From contig JAHCBB010000004.1 of NCBI GenBank assembly GCA_019634635.1, positions 186,001 to 250,000 on the forward strand: a stretch of 64,000 bases of DNA. The letters run 5' to 3'. Positions 27,468 to 36,791 of this stretch are shown one piece after another. Position 1 is the first letter of the stretch. Every line of letters begins with the position of its first letter. The notes under the pieces were generated by a model, which saw only the letters and a program-made list of their open reading frames with translations, ran no database searches and was not told the origin of the DNA. The DNA is from Verrucomicrobiia bacterium. GTDB lineage: Bacteria; Verrucomicrobiota; Verrucomicrobiia; Limisphaerales; UBA9464. The position numbers were made by a program, and so were the translations under genes.

Positions 27468-28235
27468 TCAAAACTCCGGCGTCTGCGCGGGATGCGGAAT
27501 GGTGTCGGCCGGAGGAGGGACTGGTGTTTCCCGGACGTCGGGCGCCGCAAATTCCTGGGGGAGCACCACCACCGCAATCCGGCGGTTGCGTGCCCGTCCC
27601 TCCACCGTGTCGTTGGTGTCCACGGGATGGAATTCCCCGCATCCCACGGCGCTCAGTCGCTTCGGGCTCACACCGGCGGACTCCGAAAGAAAGCGGACCG
27701 CCGCGACCGCGCGTCCGGCTGAAAGGGACCAGTTGTCCGCATACCCTTCCGCGGTGCGACCCCGGATGGGCGCCGTGTCGGTATGGCCGACCACCTGAAC
27801 GGCACGTTCCGGAAACTGGGTGAGCACTTCTGCGACCTTTCGCAGCACCGCTTCGCCCTCGGGCTTGAGGCGGGCTTCGCCCGAGTCGAAGAGCACCCGG
27901 TCCAGGATGTTGACCGTGAGGCGTCCCCGCAGCTCGGAGATCGTGATCTCACGGGACTCCAGTTCCGTGCGAAGCTGTTGCTCGAGGCCGGACTGCGCCT
28001 GCTCGACCTTCGCGACGGCCTCCTCCAGTTCAGCGACCCGGGATTGCGCGACCTGGAGCTCCGCGGCCTGGAGGGCGCGGGCCTCCTCGGCTGCGGCGAA
28101 CTCCTGCCGGGCCACCTTTGCGGACTCCTCGGCGCGCTGGCGGGCCGCCGCGGCGTTGCGCAGCTGCAGGACGCCCACCGCAGCCACGGCGATCACCGAG
28201 AGGAACGCGGCAATGATCCAAGTGCTTCTTGGCAT
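27468..28235 (-). CDS. OmpA/MotB-domain envelope protein with coiled coil
   Basis: The protein has 255 residues. One N-terminal transmembrane or signal-anchor helix ([20 protein letters not shown]) is followed by a long Ala/Glu-rich coiled coil (about 28-100). An OmpA-like peptidoglycan-binding domain (about 105-225) shows '[22 protein letters not shown]', '[10 protein letters not shown]' and '[18 protein letters not shown]...NRRIAVVV', with the Asp and Arg that bind diaminopimelate. It probably anchors the envelope or a membrane complex to peptidoglycan from the inner membrane. A Pro-rich tail ends the protein. It lies 223 bases upstream of rho on the same strand. Confidence 0.9.
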   Translation of the reverse strand: MPRSTWIIAAFLSVIAVAAVGVLQLRNAAAARQRAEESAKVARQEFAAAEEARALQAAELQVAQSRVAELEEAVAKVEQAQSGLEQQLRTELESREITISELRGRLTVNILDRVLFDSGEARLKPEGEAVLRKVAEVLTQFPERAVQVVGHTDTAPIRGRTAEGYADNWSLSAGRAVAAVRFLSESAGVSPKRLSAVGCGEFHPVDTNDTVEGRARNRRIAVVVLPQEFAAPDVRETPVPPPADTIPHPAQTPEF

Positions 28236-28359
28236 GCCGGGGATGGAATCGTCCCGGGCCGCGCGGTCAAGGAACCTTCCCCGACTTCTGACGGGCGTGG
28301 CGCCACGGGCGCATCGCGCGGGATGACGCGCGTGCCGGGAGCCCGACCCGGTCGCCGGG

Positions 28360-31300
28360 TCAGTCGGTCAGCAGGAATTGGAGGTCATCCAGCGTCAGGT
28401 TCTGCGCGAAGGTCTCCTCGCCCAGGATGTCGCCGGCGAGGCGTGATTTCTGGCGTTGCAGGGCCCGGATCTTCTCCTCAACCGAATCCTTGATGAGCAG
28501 GCGGTAGGCGATGACCTTTTGCGCCTGACCGATGCGATGGCTGCGGTCAATGGCCTGGGCCTCCACCGCCGGGTTCCACCAGGGGTCGAACAGAACCACG
28601 TAGCTCGCCGCGGTCAGGTTGAGTCCGAAGCCGCCGGCCTTCAGCGAGATGAGGAAGACGGCGGCGCCGTCGTGCGCCTGAAACTGCCGGACCAGATCCC
28701 CGCGCTTTTCCGTCCCGCCCACCAGGTAGTAGGTGCTCCAGCCCCGCGCCGCGATGGCCTCACGGAGCAGATCCAGCATCTCAACGAACTGGGAGAACAC
28801 GAGGACCTTCTGCCCCTCCTCCATGAGGGGCTCCAGCGTTTCCAGCAGGGCCTCCGTCTTGGCGCTCTCGGCCTCGGAGTCGGGCTTGGCCAGACGCGGA
28901 TGGCAGCAGATCTGGCGCAGCCGGAGCAGGGAGGTGAGGAAGTTGAAACGGTGTTTGGCCAGCGCGGCCGGCGTGGTCACCCGCAGCAGCATGGCCTGCG
29001 CCCGTTTCAGCTCCGCGCGGTAGAGGGTTCGCTGTTCCCCCTCGAGTTCGCAGAACAGGTCCTCCTCGATGCGGTCCGGCAGATCGCGGGCCACCTGGGC
29101 TTTGGTGCGCCGCAGCAGGAACGGGCGCACACGGGCGGCCAGTCGCTGGCGGGTCAGTGTGTCGCCCTTGGTGTCGAACAGGCGTGCAAAATCCGACCGG
29201 CTCCCCAGGGCTCCAGGCATCGCAAAACTCATGAGGCTCCACAGGTCCAGAAGGCGGTTTTCGATCGGGGTGCCCGAGAGGACCAGACGGTGCCGTGCCC
29301 GCAGGCCGCGTGCGATTTGTGCGGTGATGCTCGAGGGGTTCTTGATGTACTGGCCCTCGTCCAGAATCACGGCGTGGAAGGCGATGCGGCCCAGGTCCTC
29401 GCCGAGCATTCGGAGCTGGTTGTAGTTGATGATGTGGATGTCGGCCTGGGTCACCAGTGCTGCCAGGTCCTTGACCTGCTCGCTGCGCCAGACGCTGACG
29501 CGCAGGTGCGGCGCGAACCTGGCGGTTTCCGCCCGCCAGTTGTCGGTCACGGATTTTGGACACACCACCAGCACCGGCCCCGCGTTGCCTGCGGCTTGGG
29601 ATGCGGCAGTTGCCGGGCCCGGGGCGCCTGGCCGGCGACGGCCGCCGGCCCGGGCTGGAGCGGGAACGGGCGGTTCGGCGGAGATCGTCTCCCCGGCTTC
29701 CCCGGAGCGCAGCCAGGTCAGCCAGGCGAGTGTTTGCAGCGTCTTGCCCAGCCCCATGTCATCGGCCAGGATGCCGCCGAATCCGTTGGTCGCGAGGTAG
29801 CAGAGGAAGTGGAAGCCCTCCCGCTGGTAGGGACGCAGCTCGGCGTGCAGGGCAACGGGCACCTCGGGGGTGACGCGGGCCTGGATTTCCGCCGCGCGGC
29901 GTCGGATGAGTTCGTATTTTTCCGGGGTGACGAAGGATCGCGCGGCGGCATCGGCGAGCTGGAGCGTGTGGAAGCGCTGCGGTTCGCTCGTCAGTTCGTG
30001 GGGATTGATGCCGAGGCGCGCCAGTTGCAGGTCCTCCTCCGGCGAGAGCTTGAACTCCAGCTTGCGCCATCCCTTGGTTCCGAGGCGGACCCATTTTCCG
30101 CGGGCATCCAGGAGCACCTTCACCTCCTCGGATGTCAGCTGGGTGTCGGTGACCTCGAGGACCACCTTGAGGTCGAACCAATCCATCCCGGCTTCCGCCA
30201 CGTCGAGCCGGACACGCCCCGCCACGGTGGCCTGCGAGAAGGATCCGAGTTCGCCCCGCAGATCGAGCCGCACGCTTTCCGGCACCAGGTCCTTCCAGGC
30301 CATGAACTGCTCGGGAAACCGTGCGGTGATCCGCAGGAGCCAGCGCTGTCGCGCGAAATCCCATTTGAATCCACCCGCCTCCATCAGTCGCGGCACCTCG
30401 GCCAGGCGGTTGCGTTCAAAGGTGACCAGACGCTCCGCAGTCTGGGGTCTCGCGGCGGACGCGGGATCGGCGCCGCTTTCGGCGGGTTTGACCTCCAGCC
30501 AGGCGGTGCCGTTCCACCGCTCGGTGTAGTGGGCGTCCGGTGCCAGGCCCAGCGCATCCATCACCGCGTACTCGGTGTCGTTGCCGAAGGCGATCGCTCG
30601 CAGCTCCCCCTGGATGACCGGCTCCAGCGACACGGTTTCCACCCGGCCCGCAAGCCGGGCGGGCAGTGGCACCCCGAGATAGTGCAGGAATCGGACGCCC
30701 GGTGCGGTCTCCAGCGAGGGGGCGGGGATCAGGGTCACCGCCGCCGGGTCGAGCACGTGGTCCTCGACGGGAGGACCGGCCCAGACGGCATCGGAGGTCA
30801 GATACAGTGTCGGCCGGCCCGGCAGCACTCCCAGGATCCTTGGCGCGGGTGCCCCGTCCGGCTGCACGAGTCGTAGCTGGTAGTCGTCCCGCTCGTCCAC
30901 TGCGGAATCCAACTGCCATCGCAGGGGTGCCTCCGGACGCACCAGCGGACCCCCATCCGTGCCGGTCAGGAAACGTTCGAGGGCGGGCATCCGCAGGAGC
31001 CGGTTCAGCAGGCGGCGGGTCTGCTGGTCGTGGTACACCAGATTGACTGGATGGCCATACCGGGCGCGCTGGGCGAGGGGTTGCCAGAGCAGTGCCACTT
31101 CCGGGGCGAGCTGATCGCCGTGCTTCTCGTCAAAGTCCCGGAATTTGCCGGGTTTGATCGGGGTCCACTCGAGGGCTCCCGGCTTCCGGAATTCGATCAA
31201 CCCCTCGGACTCGGTCAAGCGCAACCGCAGCTCGACTTCGTCGGCGGATCGCGCGTCCTCGGCAGGGCCCAGTTGCAGGTTGCCGAGCAGCGTTCTCCAA

Positions 31301-32013
31301 CGTTCGACGTCGCGGTTGCGGCGCCAGGCCTGGACCCTGGCCCGCAGTTCGGTGAGGTCGGTGACCGGCCGAAGGAATTCGGGCCAGGGCAGTTCACGTT
31401 CCTCGGCGGCGAGGGCGAGGTGGCGCCAGAACTCCAGTTCGTCCCGGGGCGGCGACGACCAGAGGTCCAGCTTCTCCCAGGTGTTGCCCGTGGCGCGGAT
31501 GCCGAGCGCGACCAGATCGTCCCCGGTGAGGGTCGGCTTTTCACGCAGTTGGGCAAACCGCTCCTCGACCTTGCGCACGAAGTCGGACTCCGCCCGGGAG
31601 AGGGCACGGTCGAGGGCTTCGGCAACGTGACGTGACAACACCCCGGAGGCTGTCGGGCGCTCCTCCGTTCGTCGCCTCTTGCGGCCTGCACTCAGCGAGC
31701 GGGCGGACGTCGCGCTGTGTTCCGCCAGCAGCGACAGCATCATGCCGGCGGCATGTTCGCATCCGCCGCCCGCGGTACAGGAGCAGGCTTCCCACCAGGC
31801 TGCGGTGTCGCGGTCGAAGGACAGCGTGGTTTGGAGGAGGGTGCCGTCCTGGATGTCGGCCACGTACTCCTCGCCGGGACGCACACACCGGAGGTCCTGA
31901 ACGATGCCGTCGGCATGCAGCTGCTCGCCGCGCCGGCGGGTCTCCGGCGGCAGCTCCCTCAGGAACTGCTGCGCCGCTGCAGGGTCAAAGCCGGCGAAGT
32001 CTCCAGGTTCCAT
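28360..32013 (-). CDS. SWI2/SNF2-family ATPase with N-terminal SWIM zinc finger
   Basis: The protein has 1217 residues. A SWIM zinc finger lies at Cys77, Cys79, Cys85 and His87 (CSCTAGGGCEH). A long middle region of bacterial SNF2-associated type (about 150-690) follows. The SNF2 ATPase starts with 'LRPYQREGFHFL' and has the P-loop DMGLGKT (near 757), motif II as DEGQ (near 885) rather than DEAH, and 'LSGTPIENRLLDLWSL'. Helicase C carries 'QFQAHDGAAVFLISLKAGGFGLNLTAA' and 'DRSHRIGQ'. Relatives such as HepA/RapA-like and SWIM-SNF2 proteins remodel protein-DNA or RNA-polymerase complexes, and some occur in defence systems. No defence partners are adjacent, so general DNA/RNA-polymerase remodelling is the conservative reading. 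Confidence 0.93.
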   Translation of the reverse strand: MEPGDFAGFDPAAAQQFLRELPPETRRRGEQLHADGIVQDLRCVRPGEEYVADIQDGTLLQTTLSFDRDTAAWWEACSCTAGGGCEHAAGMMLSLLAEHSATSARSLSAGRKRRRTEERPTASGVLSRHVAEALDRALSRAESDFVRKVEERFAQLREKPTLTGDDLVALGIRATGNTWEKLDLWSSPPRDELEFWRHLALAAEERELPWPEFLRPVTDLTELRARVQAWRRNRDVERWRTLLGNLQLGPAEDARSADEVELRLRLTESEGLIEFRKPGALEWTPIKPGKFRDFDEKHGDQLAPEVALLWQPLAQRARYGHPVNLVYHDQQTRRLLNRLLRMPALERFLTGTDGGPLVRPEAPLRWQLDSAVDERDDYQLRLVQPDGAPAPRILGVLPGRPTLYLTSDAVWAGPPVEDHVLDPAAVTLIPAPSLETAPGVRFLHYLGVPLPARLAGRVETVSLEPVIQGELRAIAFGNDTEYAVMDALGLAPDAHYTERWNGTAWLEVKPAESGADPASAARPQTAERLVTFERNRLAEVPRLMEAGGFKWDFARQRWLLRITARFPEQFMAWKDLVPESVRLDLRGELGSFSQATVAGRVRLDVAEAGMDWFDLKVVLEVTDTQLTSEEVKVLLDARGKWVRLGTKGWRKLEFKLSPEEDLQLARLGINPHELTSEPQRFHTLQLADAAARSFVTPEKYELIRRRAAEIQARVTPEVPVALHAELRPYQREGFHFLCYLATNGFGGILADDMGLGKTLQTLAWLTWLRSGEAGETISAEPPVPAPARAGGRRRPGAPGPATAASQAAGNAGPVLVVCPKSVTDNWRAETARFAPHLRVSVWRSEQVKDLAALVTQADIHIINYNQLRMLGEDLGRIAFHAVILDEGQYIKNPSSITAQIARGLRARHRLVLSGTPIENRLLDLWSLMSFAMPGALGSRSDFARLFDTKGDTLTRQRLAARVRPFLLRRTKAQVARDLPDRIEEDLFCELEGEQRTLYRAELKRAQAMLLRVTTPAALAKHRFNFLTSLLRLRQICCHPRLAKPDSEAESAKTEALLETLEPLMEEGQKVLVFSQFVEMLDLLREAIAARGWSTYYLVGGTEKRGDLVRQFQAHDGAAVFLISLKAGGFGLNLTAASYVVLFDPWWNPAVEAQAIDRSHRIGQAQKVIAYRLLIKDSVEEKIRALQRQKSRLAGDILGEETFAQNLTLDDLQFLLTD

Positions 32014-32142
32014 GTCAGGGGGCCACCCTAGCCAATGGGGTCGGGGTTAAACAAGCCGCGGGTCGGAGGGGTTGCCGGCGGGCGCCACGGGGCCGGGATC
32101 CGGACTGGGCATTGGGATCGCGTGCTGGTTGGCTTGGTGCCA

Positions 32143-32913
32143 ATGAATTTGGAGCCGTACCTTGCCTGCATCCGGGACCTCGCCGCCGCCAGCAGCGAGG
32201 TCATTTTGCCGTATTTTGGCCGGCTGGACCTCGGGGTCGAGCTCAAGTCTGACGCCTCACCCGTCACGCAGGCCGACCGGGGTGCGGAACACGTGATGCG
32301 CGAGATCATCGAGCAACGCTTCCCGGACCACGGGATCATCGGGGAGGAGTTCGGCACGGTGCGGGAGGATGCGGAGTTCGTCTGGGTTCTCGATCCCATT
32401 GATGGCACCCGGTCGTTTGTCACGGCAGTGCCGCTCTTTGTGACCCTGATCGGACTCGTGCACCGGGGGCGTCCGGTGTTGGGGGCCATCCAGCAGCCGG
32501 TGCTGCGTCAGTTGATGATTGGAGACGGACGCTCCACGACGCTCAACGGGCGTCCGGTGCGCGTTCGCACCACCGGCACCCTTTCCGAGGCGACCCTGCT
32601 GACCACCGACCCGGCGTTCCCGGCGCGCTACCAGAACGGCGCCGCGTTCGCCACCCTTGCCGATCGCACGGCGCTCTACCGGACATTTGGCGACGGCTAT
32701 GGCTATCTGCTGGTTGCCGCGGGTTGGGCGGACATCATGGTGGACCCGGTCATGAACGCCTGGGACCTGCTCCCGCTGATCCCCTGCATCGAGGGAGCCG
32801 GCGGGAAGATCACCAACTGGCAGGGTGGCCCGGTTCTCGGAGAGGGTCCGCTTTCCGCCGTCGCCTGTGCCCCCGGTCTGCACGGGGAGGTCATCCGGAT
32901 GCTCAATCCCTGA
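32143..32913 (+). CDS. inositol monophosphatase-family phosphatase, HisN-like histidinol-phosphatase
   Basis: The protein has 256 residues from ATG 32143 (MNLEPYLACIRDLAAASS). The inositol monophosphatase motifs are complete: GEEFG with metal-binding Glu68/Glu69, LDPIDGTRSF with Asp84 and Asp87, and 'VMNAWDLLPLIPCIEGAGG' with the third metal Asp. The 'DGTRSFVTAVPLF' variant and a short C-terminus are typical of HisN-type histidinol-phosphatases, which remove phosphate from histidinol phosphate. A hisH gene lies 25 kb away, but there is no his operon here. A role in inositol or 3'-phosphoadenosine 5'-phosphate metabolism cannot be ruled out. Confidence 0.88.
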   Translation: MNLEPYLACIRDLAAASSEVILPYFGRLDLGVELKSDASPVTQADRGAEHVMREIIEQRFPDHGIIGEEFGTVREDAEFVWVLDPIDGTRSFVTAVPLFVTLIGLVHRGRPVLGAIQQPVLRQLMIGDGRSTTLNGRPVRVRTTGTLSEATLLTTDPAFPARYQNGAAFATLADRTALYRTFGDGYGYLLVAAGWADIMVDPVMNAWDLLPLIPCIEGAGGKITNWQGGPVLGEGPLSAVACAPGLHGEVIRMLNP

Positions 32914-33202
32914 CTTCCGGGTGCGCATCGCTGAAGCGTCCGGCCTTGCCCGAGAATTTCAGTCCATTTTGAGCAGCGGGTTGCAGGTGTTCAATCGTCG
33001 TCTTCGCGATGTGGGTGCCCAAACGTTGCGGAGCGGCAACCCATATCAAGCCGGGTTTCTGGCGCGACAGTGGTGTGGCACCGCGGCTGGAAGCAATCGC
33101 ACCCGGCCGGCCTCCGGCCACACCAGCGGTTCCGTCCGAAGGCGACGCAGGGTTGTGTGCATCCGGCTCGCCAATGCGCCGGGCTCCCGGCACGATCCGC
33201 CG

Positions 33203-34720
33203 ATGCCTTCGGACGCACTGACCGGTTTCCACATCCTGGTTGTGGATGACGAGCCGCTGCTGCGGCGGCATATCGCAGCCACGCTGGAGCGCCTGGGTGC
33301 CGACGTGGCCCAGGCGGACTCGGTGGCGTCGGCGCGCCAGCTGGTGCGGGACTTGGGGTTCGACTTCGCGCTGGTGGACGTGAATCTGCCGGATGGCTCC
33401 GGAACCGACCTGCTGGGGGAGGGGGTTTTTGGCTCCGGAACCGGGGTCATCATGATGACCGCCATGGGGGCGGTCGAGGGGGCCGTGGCGGCCATGAAGC
33501 TGGGCGCCCTGGATTACCTCACCAAGCCCTTCGAACCCGAAGCCCTGGCCCTGAGTCTGGCGCGTGCGCGGCAGCAGCGCCAGGCGGTCCGGGCGGCGGA
33601 GCACCGGCGGGCGGATGCCCCGATCTCCTCGTTTTTCTTCGGGGCCTCGTTGGCGGGGCTCGAAGGACAGCTCCAACGGATCCTCACCGCCGATCGGCGC
33701 CTGCACGAGGGTGGGGCCACCCCGTCACCGGTGTTGATCCAGGGAGAAACCGGGACCGGCAAGACCACGATTGCCCGGTGGATCCATGGGCAGGGTCCGC
33801 GGACCTCTGCGCCGCTGATCGAGGCCAATTGTGCCGCCATCCCCGAGAGTCTGGCCGAGTCGGAATTGTTTGGTCACGAAAAGGGGGCGTTCACCGACGC
33901 CCGGAGCGCCCGGATGGGACTCTTTGAAGCGGCCAACGGCGGGACCCTGTTTCTCGACGAGATGGCCTCGTTGAGCCTCCCGTTGCAGGCCAAGTTGCTC
34001 ACGGTCCTGGAAGATCGTCGGGTCCGGCGCGTGGGGGGGAATCGCGACATTCCGGTGGACGTGCGGGTGATCGCCGCGGTGAACCGCGACCTCCGGGAAC
34101 TGGTCCGTGAGGGACGGTTTCGCGAAGATCTCTTCCACCGCCTCGACCTGTTCCGCGTGGTCCTGACGCCGCTGCGCGACCGTGGAGAGGACATTCTTGA
34201 GCTGGCCGATGCGCTTCTGGCGCGTCTGAGCCGCCGGCACCGGCTGCCAACACGCGGCCTCTCCGACCTGGGGCGGCGCCGGGTGATGGGTTACGGGTGG
34301 CCCGGAAATGTGAGGGAGCTGGCGCATGAACTGGAGCGGGCACTGGTGTTCGAGGACGGCGATGGGCTGAACCTGGATCAACTGATCGGCGCCGTCGGGC
34401 ATCCGCCCGAGAGTCGTTCCGGGGGGATGGCGGCGTCCGCAGACGCAAGCGCGCCGGCCGCGGACTGGTTCAACGTGTCGTACCGGTTCCCGGAGTCGGG
34501 GTTCTCCCTGGAGGAGGCCATTCTCCGCCTGATCGAGCATGCACTTGCCGAAACACAGGGCAACGTCTCCAAGGCGGCGCGGAAGCTGGGGGTTTCGAGG
34601 GACTATTTGCGTTACCGGCTGGGGGGCTGGAAGGACGGCACCAAGGCGGGAGAGTCACGGTCCGTGGACGAAATGGGGGCAGTTCCCCAGCCGGAGGCGA
34701 ATCGAGGTGCTTCACCCTGA
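33203..34720 (+). CDS. NtrC-family sigma-54-dependent response regulator
   Basis: The protein has 505 residues from ATG 33203 ([18 protein letters not shown]). The receiver (about 8-120) has the phospho-acceptor Asp59 ([11 protein letters not shown]). The AAA+ domain (about 145-375) has Walker A GETGTGKT at 181-188 and '[12 protein letters not shown]'. The sigma-54-contact loop reads GAFTDA at 228-233 instead of GAFTGA, a variant also seen in other activators. The Fis-type HTH near 465-485 reads '[21 protein letters not shown]'. It should activate sigma-54 promoters when phosphorylated. A kinase gene at 36792 is a good candidate partner. A sigma-54-like promoter lies about 100 bases downstream of this gene, before a secreted-protein gene. 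Confidence 0.93.
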   Translation: MPSDALTGFHILVVDDEPLLRRHIAATLERLGADVAQADSVASARQLVRDLGFDFALVDVNLPDGSGTDLLGEGVFGSGTGVIMMTAMGAVEGAVAAMKLGALDYLTKPFEPEALALSLARARQQRQAVRAAEHRRADAPISSFFFGASLAGLEGQLQRILTADRRLHEGGATPSPVLIQGETGTGKTTIARWIHGQGPRTSAPLIEANCAAIPESLAESELFGHEKGAFTDARSARMGLFEAANGGTLFLDEMASLSLPLQAKLLTVLEDRRVRRVGGNRDIPVDVRVIAAVNRDLRELVREGRFREDLFHRLDLFRVVLTPLRDRGEDILELADALLARLSRRHRLPTRGLSDLGRRRVMGYGWPGNVRELAHELERALVFEDGDGLNLDQLIGAVGHPPESRSGGMAASADASAPAADWFNVSYRFPESGFSLEEAILRLIEHALAETQGNVSKAARKLGVSRDYLRYRLGGWKDGTKAGESRSVDEMGAVPQPEANRGASP

Positions 34721-34816
34721 TTTTTGGGGAGCCCCAACGCCTGAGTTGGACGGTTCGTGCCCGGAAACTCCTCAGATTTATTGGGTTGGATAACAAAAGG
34801 GCCGGTCCATCGAATC

Positions 34817-34833
34817 TTGGCACCGCGCAAGCT
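34817..34833 (+). promoter_or_regulatory. candidate sigma-54 promoter (-24/-12)
   Basis: TTGGCACCGCGCAAGCT has the -24 element TTGGCAC with its GG at 34819-34820 and the -12 GC at 34831-34832, separated by the required ten bases. The -12 box is poor (AAGC instead of TTGC). It lies about 75 bases upstream of the ATG at 34908, just after the NtrC-type activator gene, which makes it more credible. Confidence 0.4.
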
Positions 34834-34907
34834 CCATTGAATTCCGGATGATCGTTCACGGTCGTTCCCAACATCCATCTTCCCGGTCGGAGGATGGTCG
34901 GGAAAAC

Positions 34908-35372
34908 ATGAAGCTTGTCGCGCACTTGAAAACGGCCTTGTTGGTTGTGGGGCTGCTGGCCGCCCGTGCGTTGCACGCTGCGGATGCCGTGCCGGCTGCA
35001 GGCAAGCCGGAGGCCCGGGTGGCGGCGGCGGAGGCGCCCGGAAAACAGGACATTCCCGAGATCCGCCTGCCCACCGACGTGGAGTTGCCGGAAACGGTCA
35101 AGGGACTTGCGGCCGAGTTCAAAAGCCGGGCGCAGTCCTATGTGGAACGTCAAAAGGAGATCTCAAAGCGGGCGGAGACCGCCACCCAGGGGGAGCGGGA
35201 CCGCCTCAAGGAACAGTTGAAGGAGAATCGCGCTGAATTTCTCCAGCAGACCCGCCAGTTGCGTGCCGAACTGAAGGAACGGATCAAGGAGTTGCAGAAG
35301 AGCATCGGCAATTCGCGTCCCATTGACGACGGCCTGACCGAGCGTGGGGGGCGCCTGCGCGGCGGTCGCTGA
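34908..35372 (+). CDS. small secreted coiled-coil protein of unknown function
   Basis: The protein has 154 residues from ATG 34908. The signal peptide (MKLVAHLKTALLVVGLLAARALHA) is clear and starts at residue 1; a longer in-frame start at 34848 would bury it. The mature part begins with an Ala/Pro-rich spacer. It continues into a highly charged alpha-helical stretch (about 75-135; VERQKEISKRAETATQGER, QLKENRAEFLQQTRQLRAELKERIKELQK) that should form a coiled coil. No known family is recognised. It sits between an NtrC-type regulator and an outer-membrane barrel gene and may be regulated by the sigma-54 promoter in front of it. Confidence 0.72.
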   Translation: MKLVAHLKTALLVVGLLAARALHAADAVPAAGKPEARVAAAEAPGKQDIPEIRLPTDVELPETVKGLAAEFKSRAQSYVERQKEISKRAETATQGERDRLKEQLKENRAEFLQQTRQLRAELKERIKELQKSIGNSRPIDDGLTERGGRLRGGR

Positions 35373-35530
35373 GGAATCCTTGCGGGGTAATCCTCTGTCT
35401 CCCTGCGAGTTGGCCGACCGGGTGGCGGCCGTCGTAGCCCGGACGCGTCGTTGGGGTCGTCTGGAGGTCCGGCCCGGTTTGTTTGACACCCGGGGGAAGG
35501 GCTCCGCAGAGTTCGGCGCCTTCCTTCCGA

Positions 35531-36682
35531 TTGAGCCGCAAACTCAGGATCCGACCCTCGGTGCTCGCGCTGGTCTGCGTGCCGGTGTCCGGGTTGCTGT
35601 CGGCAAACGCCGGCGAGTTCAAGTTCCCGGTGCAGATGGCGGAAATGTCGCCCTTCGGTCTTTGGGACGCCTCCCTCTCCATCCGGACCTCCGGCGGCTT
35701 CAACAGCAATCCGTCACTGGCCTACCTTGAGGAGTTCCGGCAGCCCGCGCCGTTTTTCGAGTACGGTGGCGACCTGATGCTGATCCGGGCCCCCACCGAC
35801 AACAACAGCGTGTATGTGTTCCTCAGCGGCGACGACCGGCGCTACTTCAACGTCGAGGAGGTCCCGGGTCAGCAGAACTTCCTGTCGCAGTTCCGGTTCG
35901 AGCACGAATCCCCCACCTGGTGGAGTGCCGGTGGCAATCTCACATGGATGTATCTCAACCAGGTTCTGGACCTGTCGAACTTCGACACCGGCGTCGGCAC
36001 CGCCCAGGTGACCGGACAGACCGTGATCCTGCGCCCGGAGTTTTCCGCGCGGCTGGGGACCAACTGGGTGCTGACCCTGGAGGTTCCGTTGATGCGGCAG
36101 GGGTTTTCCGAGCCGGCCGACGGATTCTTTGAGGTCGGATCCCAGTTGCTCCTGACGCGACAGCTCGGGCGGGACTCCACCGTGTCGCTCGGGTATTCGT
36201 GGGTTTGGAGGCCATATGACAGCTCGCCACTGCTGACTCCGGGGGGGGAGATCATCCCTGGGACCCTGGAGCGGCTCCGATACAACAGCGTGAACGGCCG
36301 CTGGCAGCATTTCTGGGGCAGGGACCGCCAGTGGCGCACCACCGTGTTCAGCGGGTTCATCGCGGCGCGGGACAACGGACTCGGCTACTACGACTACAAC
36401 CGCTACCGGGTGGGTGGATCGGTCCAGTTCCGCCGGGGACGTTGGCGCGTGATGGTCGAGGGCGGAGTCCAGTGGTACGACTACATTGAACAGACGAAGG
36501 CACCCGAGGAGACCGATCTGCGCGAGCGCCAGGAATACAACCTGGGGCTGGAGATGGGATTTGAGGTGAACCGGAGAATCCGGTGGCTCGTTCGCTTTAC
36601 CTGGGACGACTCCGTCGCCAACATTCCCCAAGACACCTACAACGCGAAAGTCGCGTCCACGGGATTCGAATTCGAGTTCTAG
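35531..36682 (+). CDS. predicted outer-membrane beta-barrel protein
   Basis: About 383 residues. I chose the TTG at 35531, which yields MSRKLRIRPSVLALVCVPVSGLLSANA, a good signal peptide; the frame is open to another TTG at 35483. The mature protein alternates aromatic and polar residues in many amphipathic strands (WWSAGGNLTWMYLNQV, TVSLGYSWVWRPYD, WRVMVEGGVQWYDYIEQ). It ends in Phe (STGFEFEF), the usual barrel-assembly signal. No specific transporter family is recognised; the repeated 'FRFEHESP' and 'TLEVPLMRQGF' text resembles surface-exposed porin-like proteins of unknown substrate. Its neighbours are a small secreted protein and a histidine kinase. Confidence 0.75.
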   Translation: MSRKLRIRPSVLALVCVPVSGLLSANAGEFKFPVQMAEMSPFGLWDASLSIRTSGGFNSNPSLAYLEEFRQPAPFFEYGGDLMLIRAPTDNNSVYVFLSGDDRRYFNVEEVPGQQNFLSQFRFEHESPTWWSAGGNLTWMYLNQVLDLSNFDTGVGTAQVTGQTVILRPEFSARLGTNWVLTLEVPLMRQGFSEPADGFFEVGSQLLLTRQLGRDSTVSLGYSWVWRPYDSSPLLTPGGEIIPGTLERLRYNSVNGRWQHFWGRDRQWRTTVFSGFIAARDNGLGYYDYNRYRVGGSVQFRRGRWRVMVEGGVQWYDYIEQTKAPEETDLRERQEYNLGLEMGFEVNRRIRWLVRFTWDDSVANIPQDTYNAKVASTGFEFEF

Positions 36683-36791
36683 GTGGGTGTCCCGGAATGA
36701 TGGGTCCACCACGGGAAATTGCAGATGTTGCCCGGTACCGGGACGGAGGCGGTGCCGCCGTCCCCCTGAGCCATGGAGGGGGTGGCTGAAG

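Noticed and set aside
25583..27823. Plus-strand 746-residue open frame over rho
   Set aside because: It is antisense of the highly conserved Rho protein.
28456..30876. Plus-strand 806-residue open frame over the SNF2 gene
   Set aside because: It is antisense of the conserved ATPase motifs and shows no domain.
28360..32013. Defence-system interpretation of the SNF2 ATPase
   Set aside because: No nuclease, methylase or other defence partner is adjacent; neighbours are housekeeping or envelope genes.
34721..34760. Terminator hairpin TTGGGGAGCCCCAA after the NtrC-type gene
   Set aside because: The T-run lies before the hairpin, not after it, on the coding strand, and the loop is too small for the full stem.
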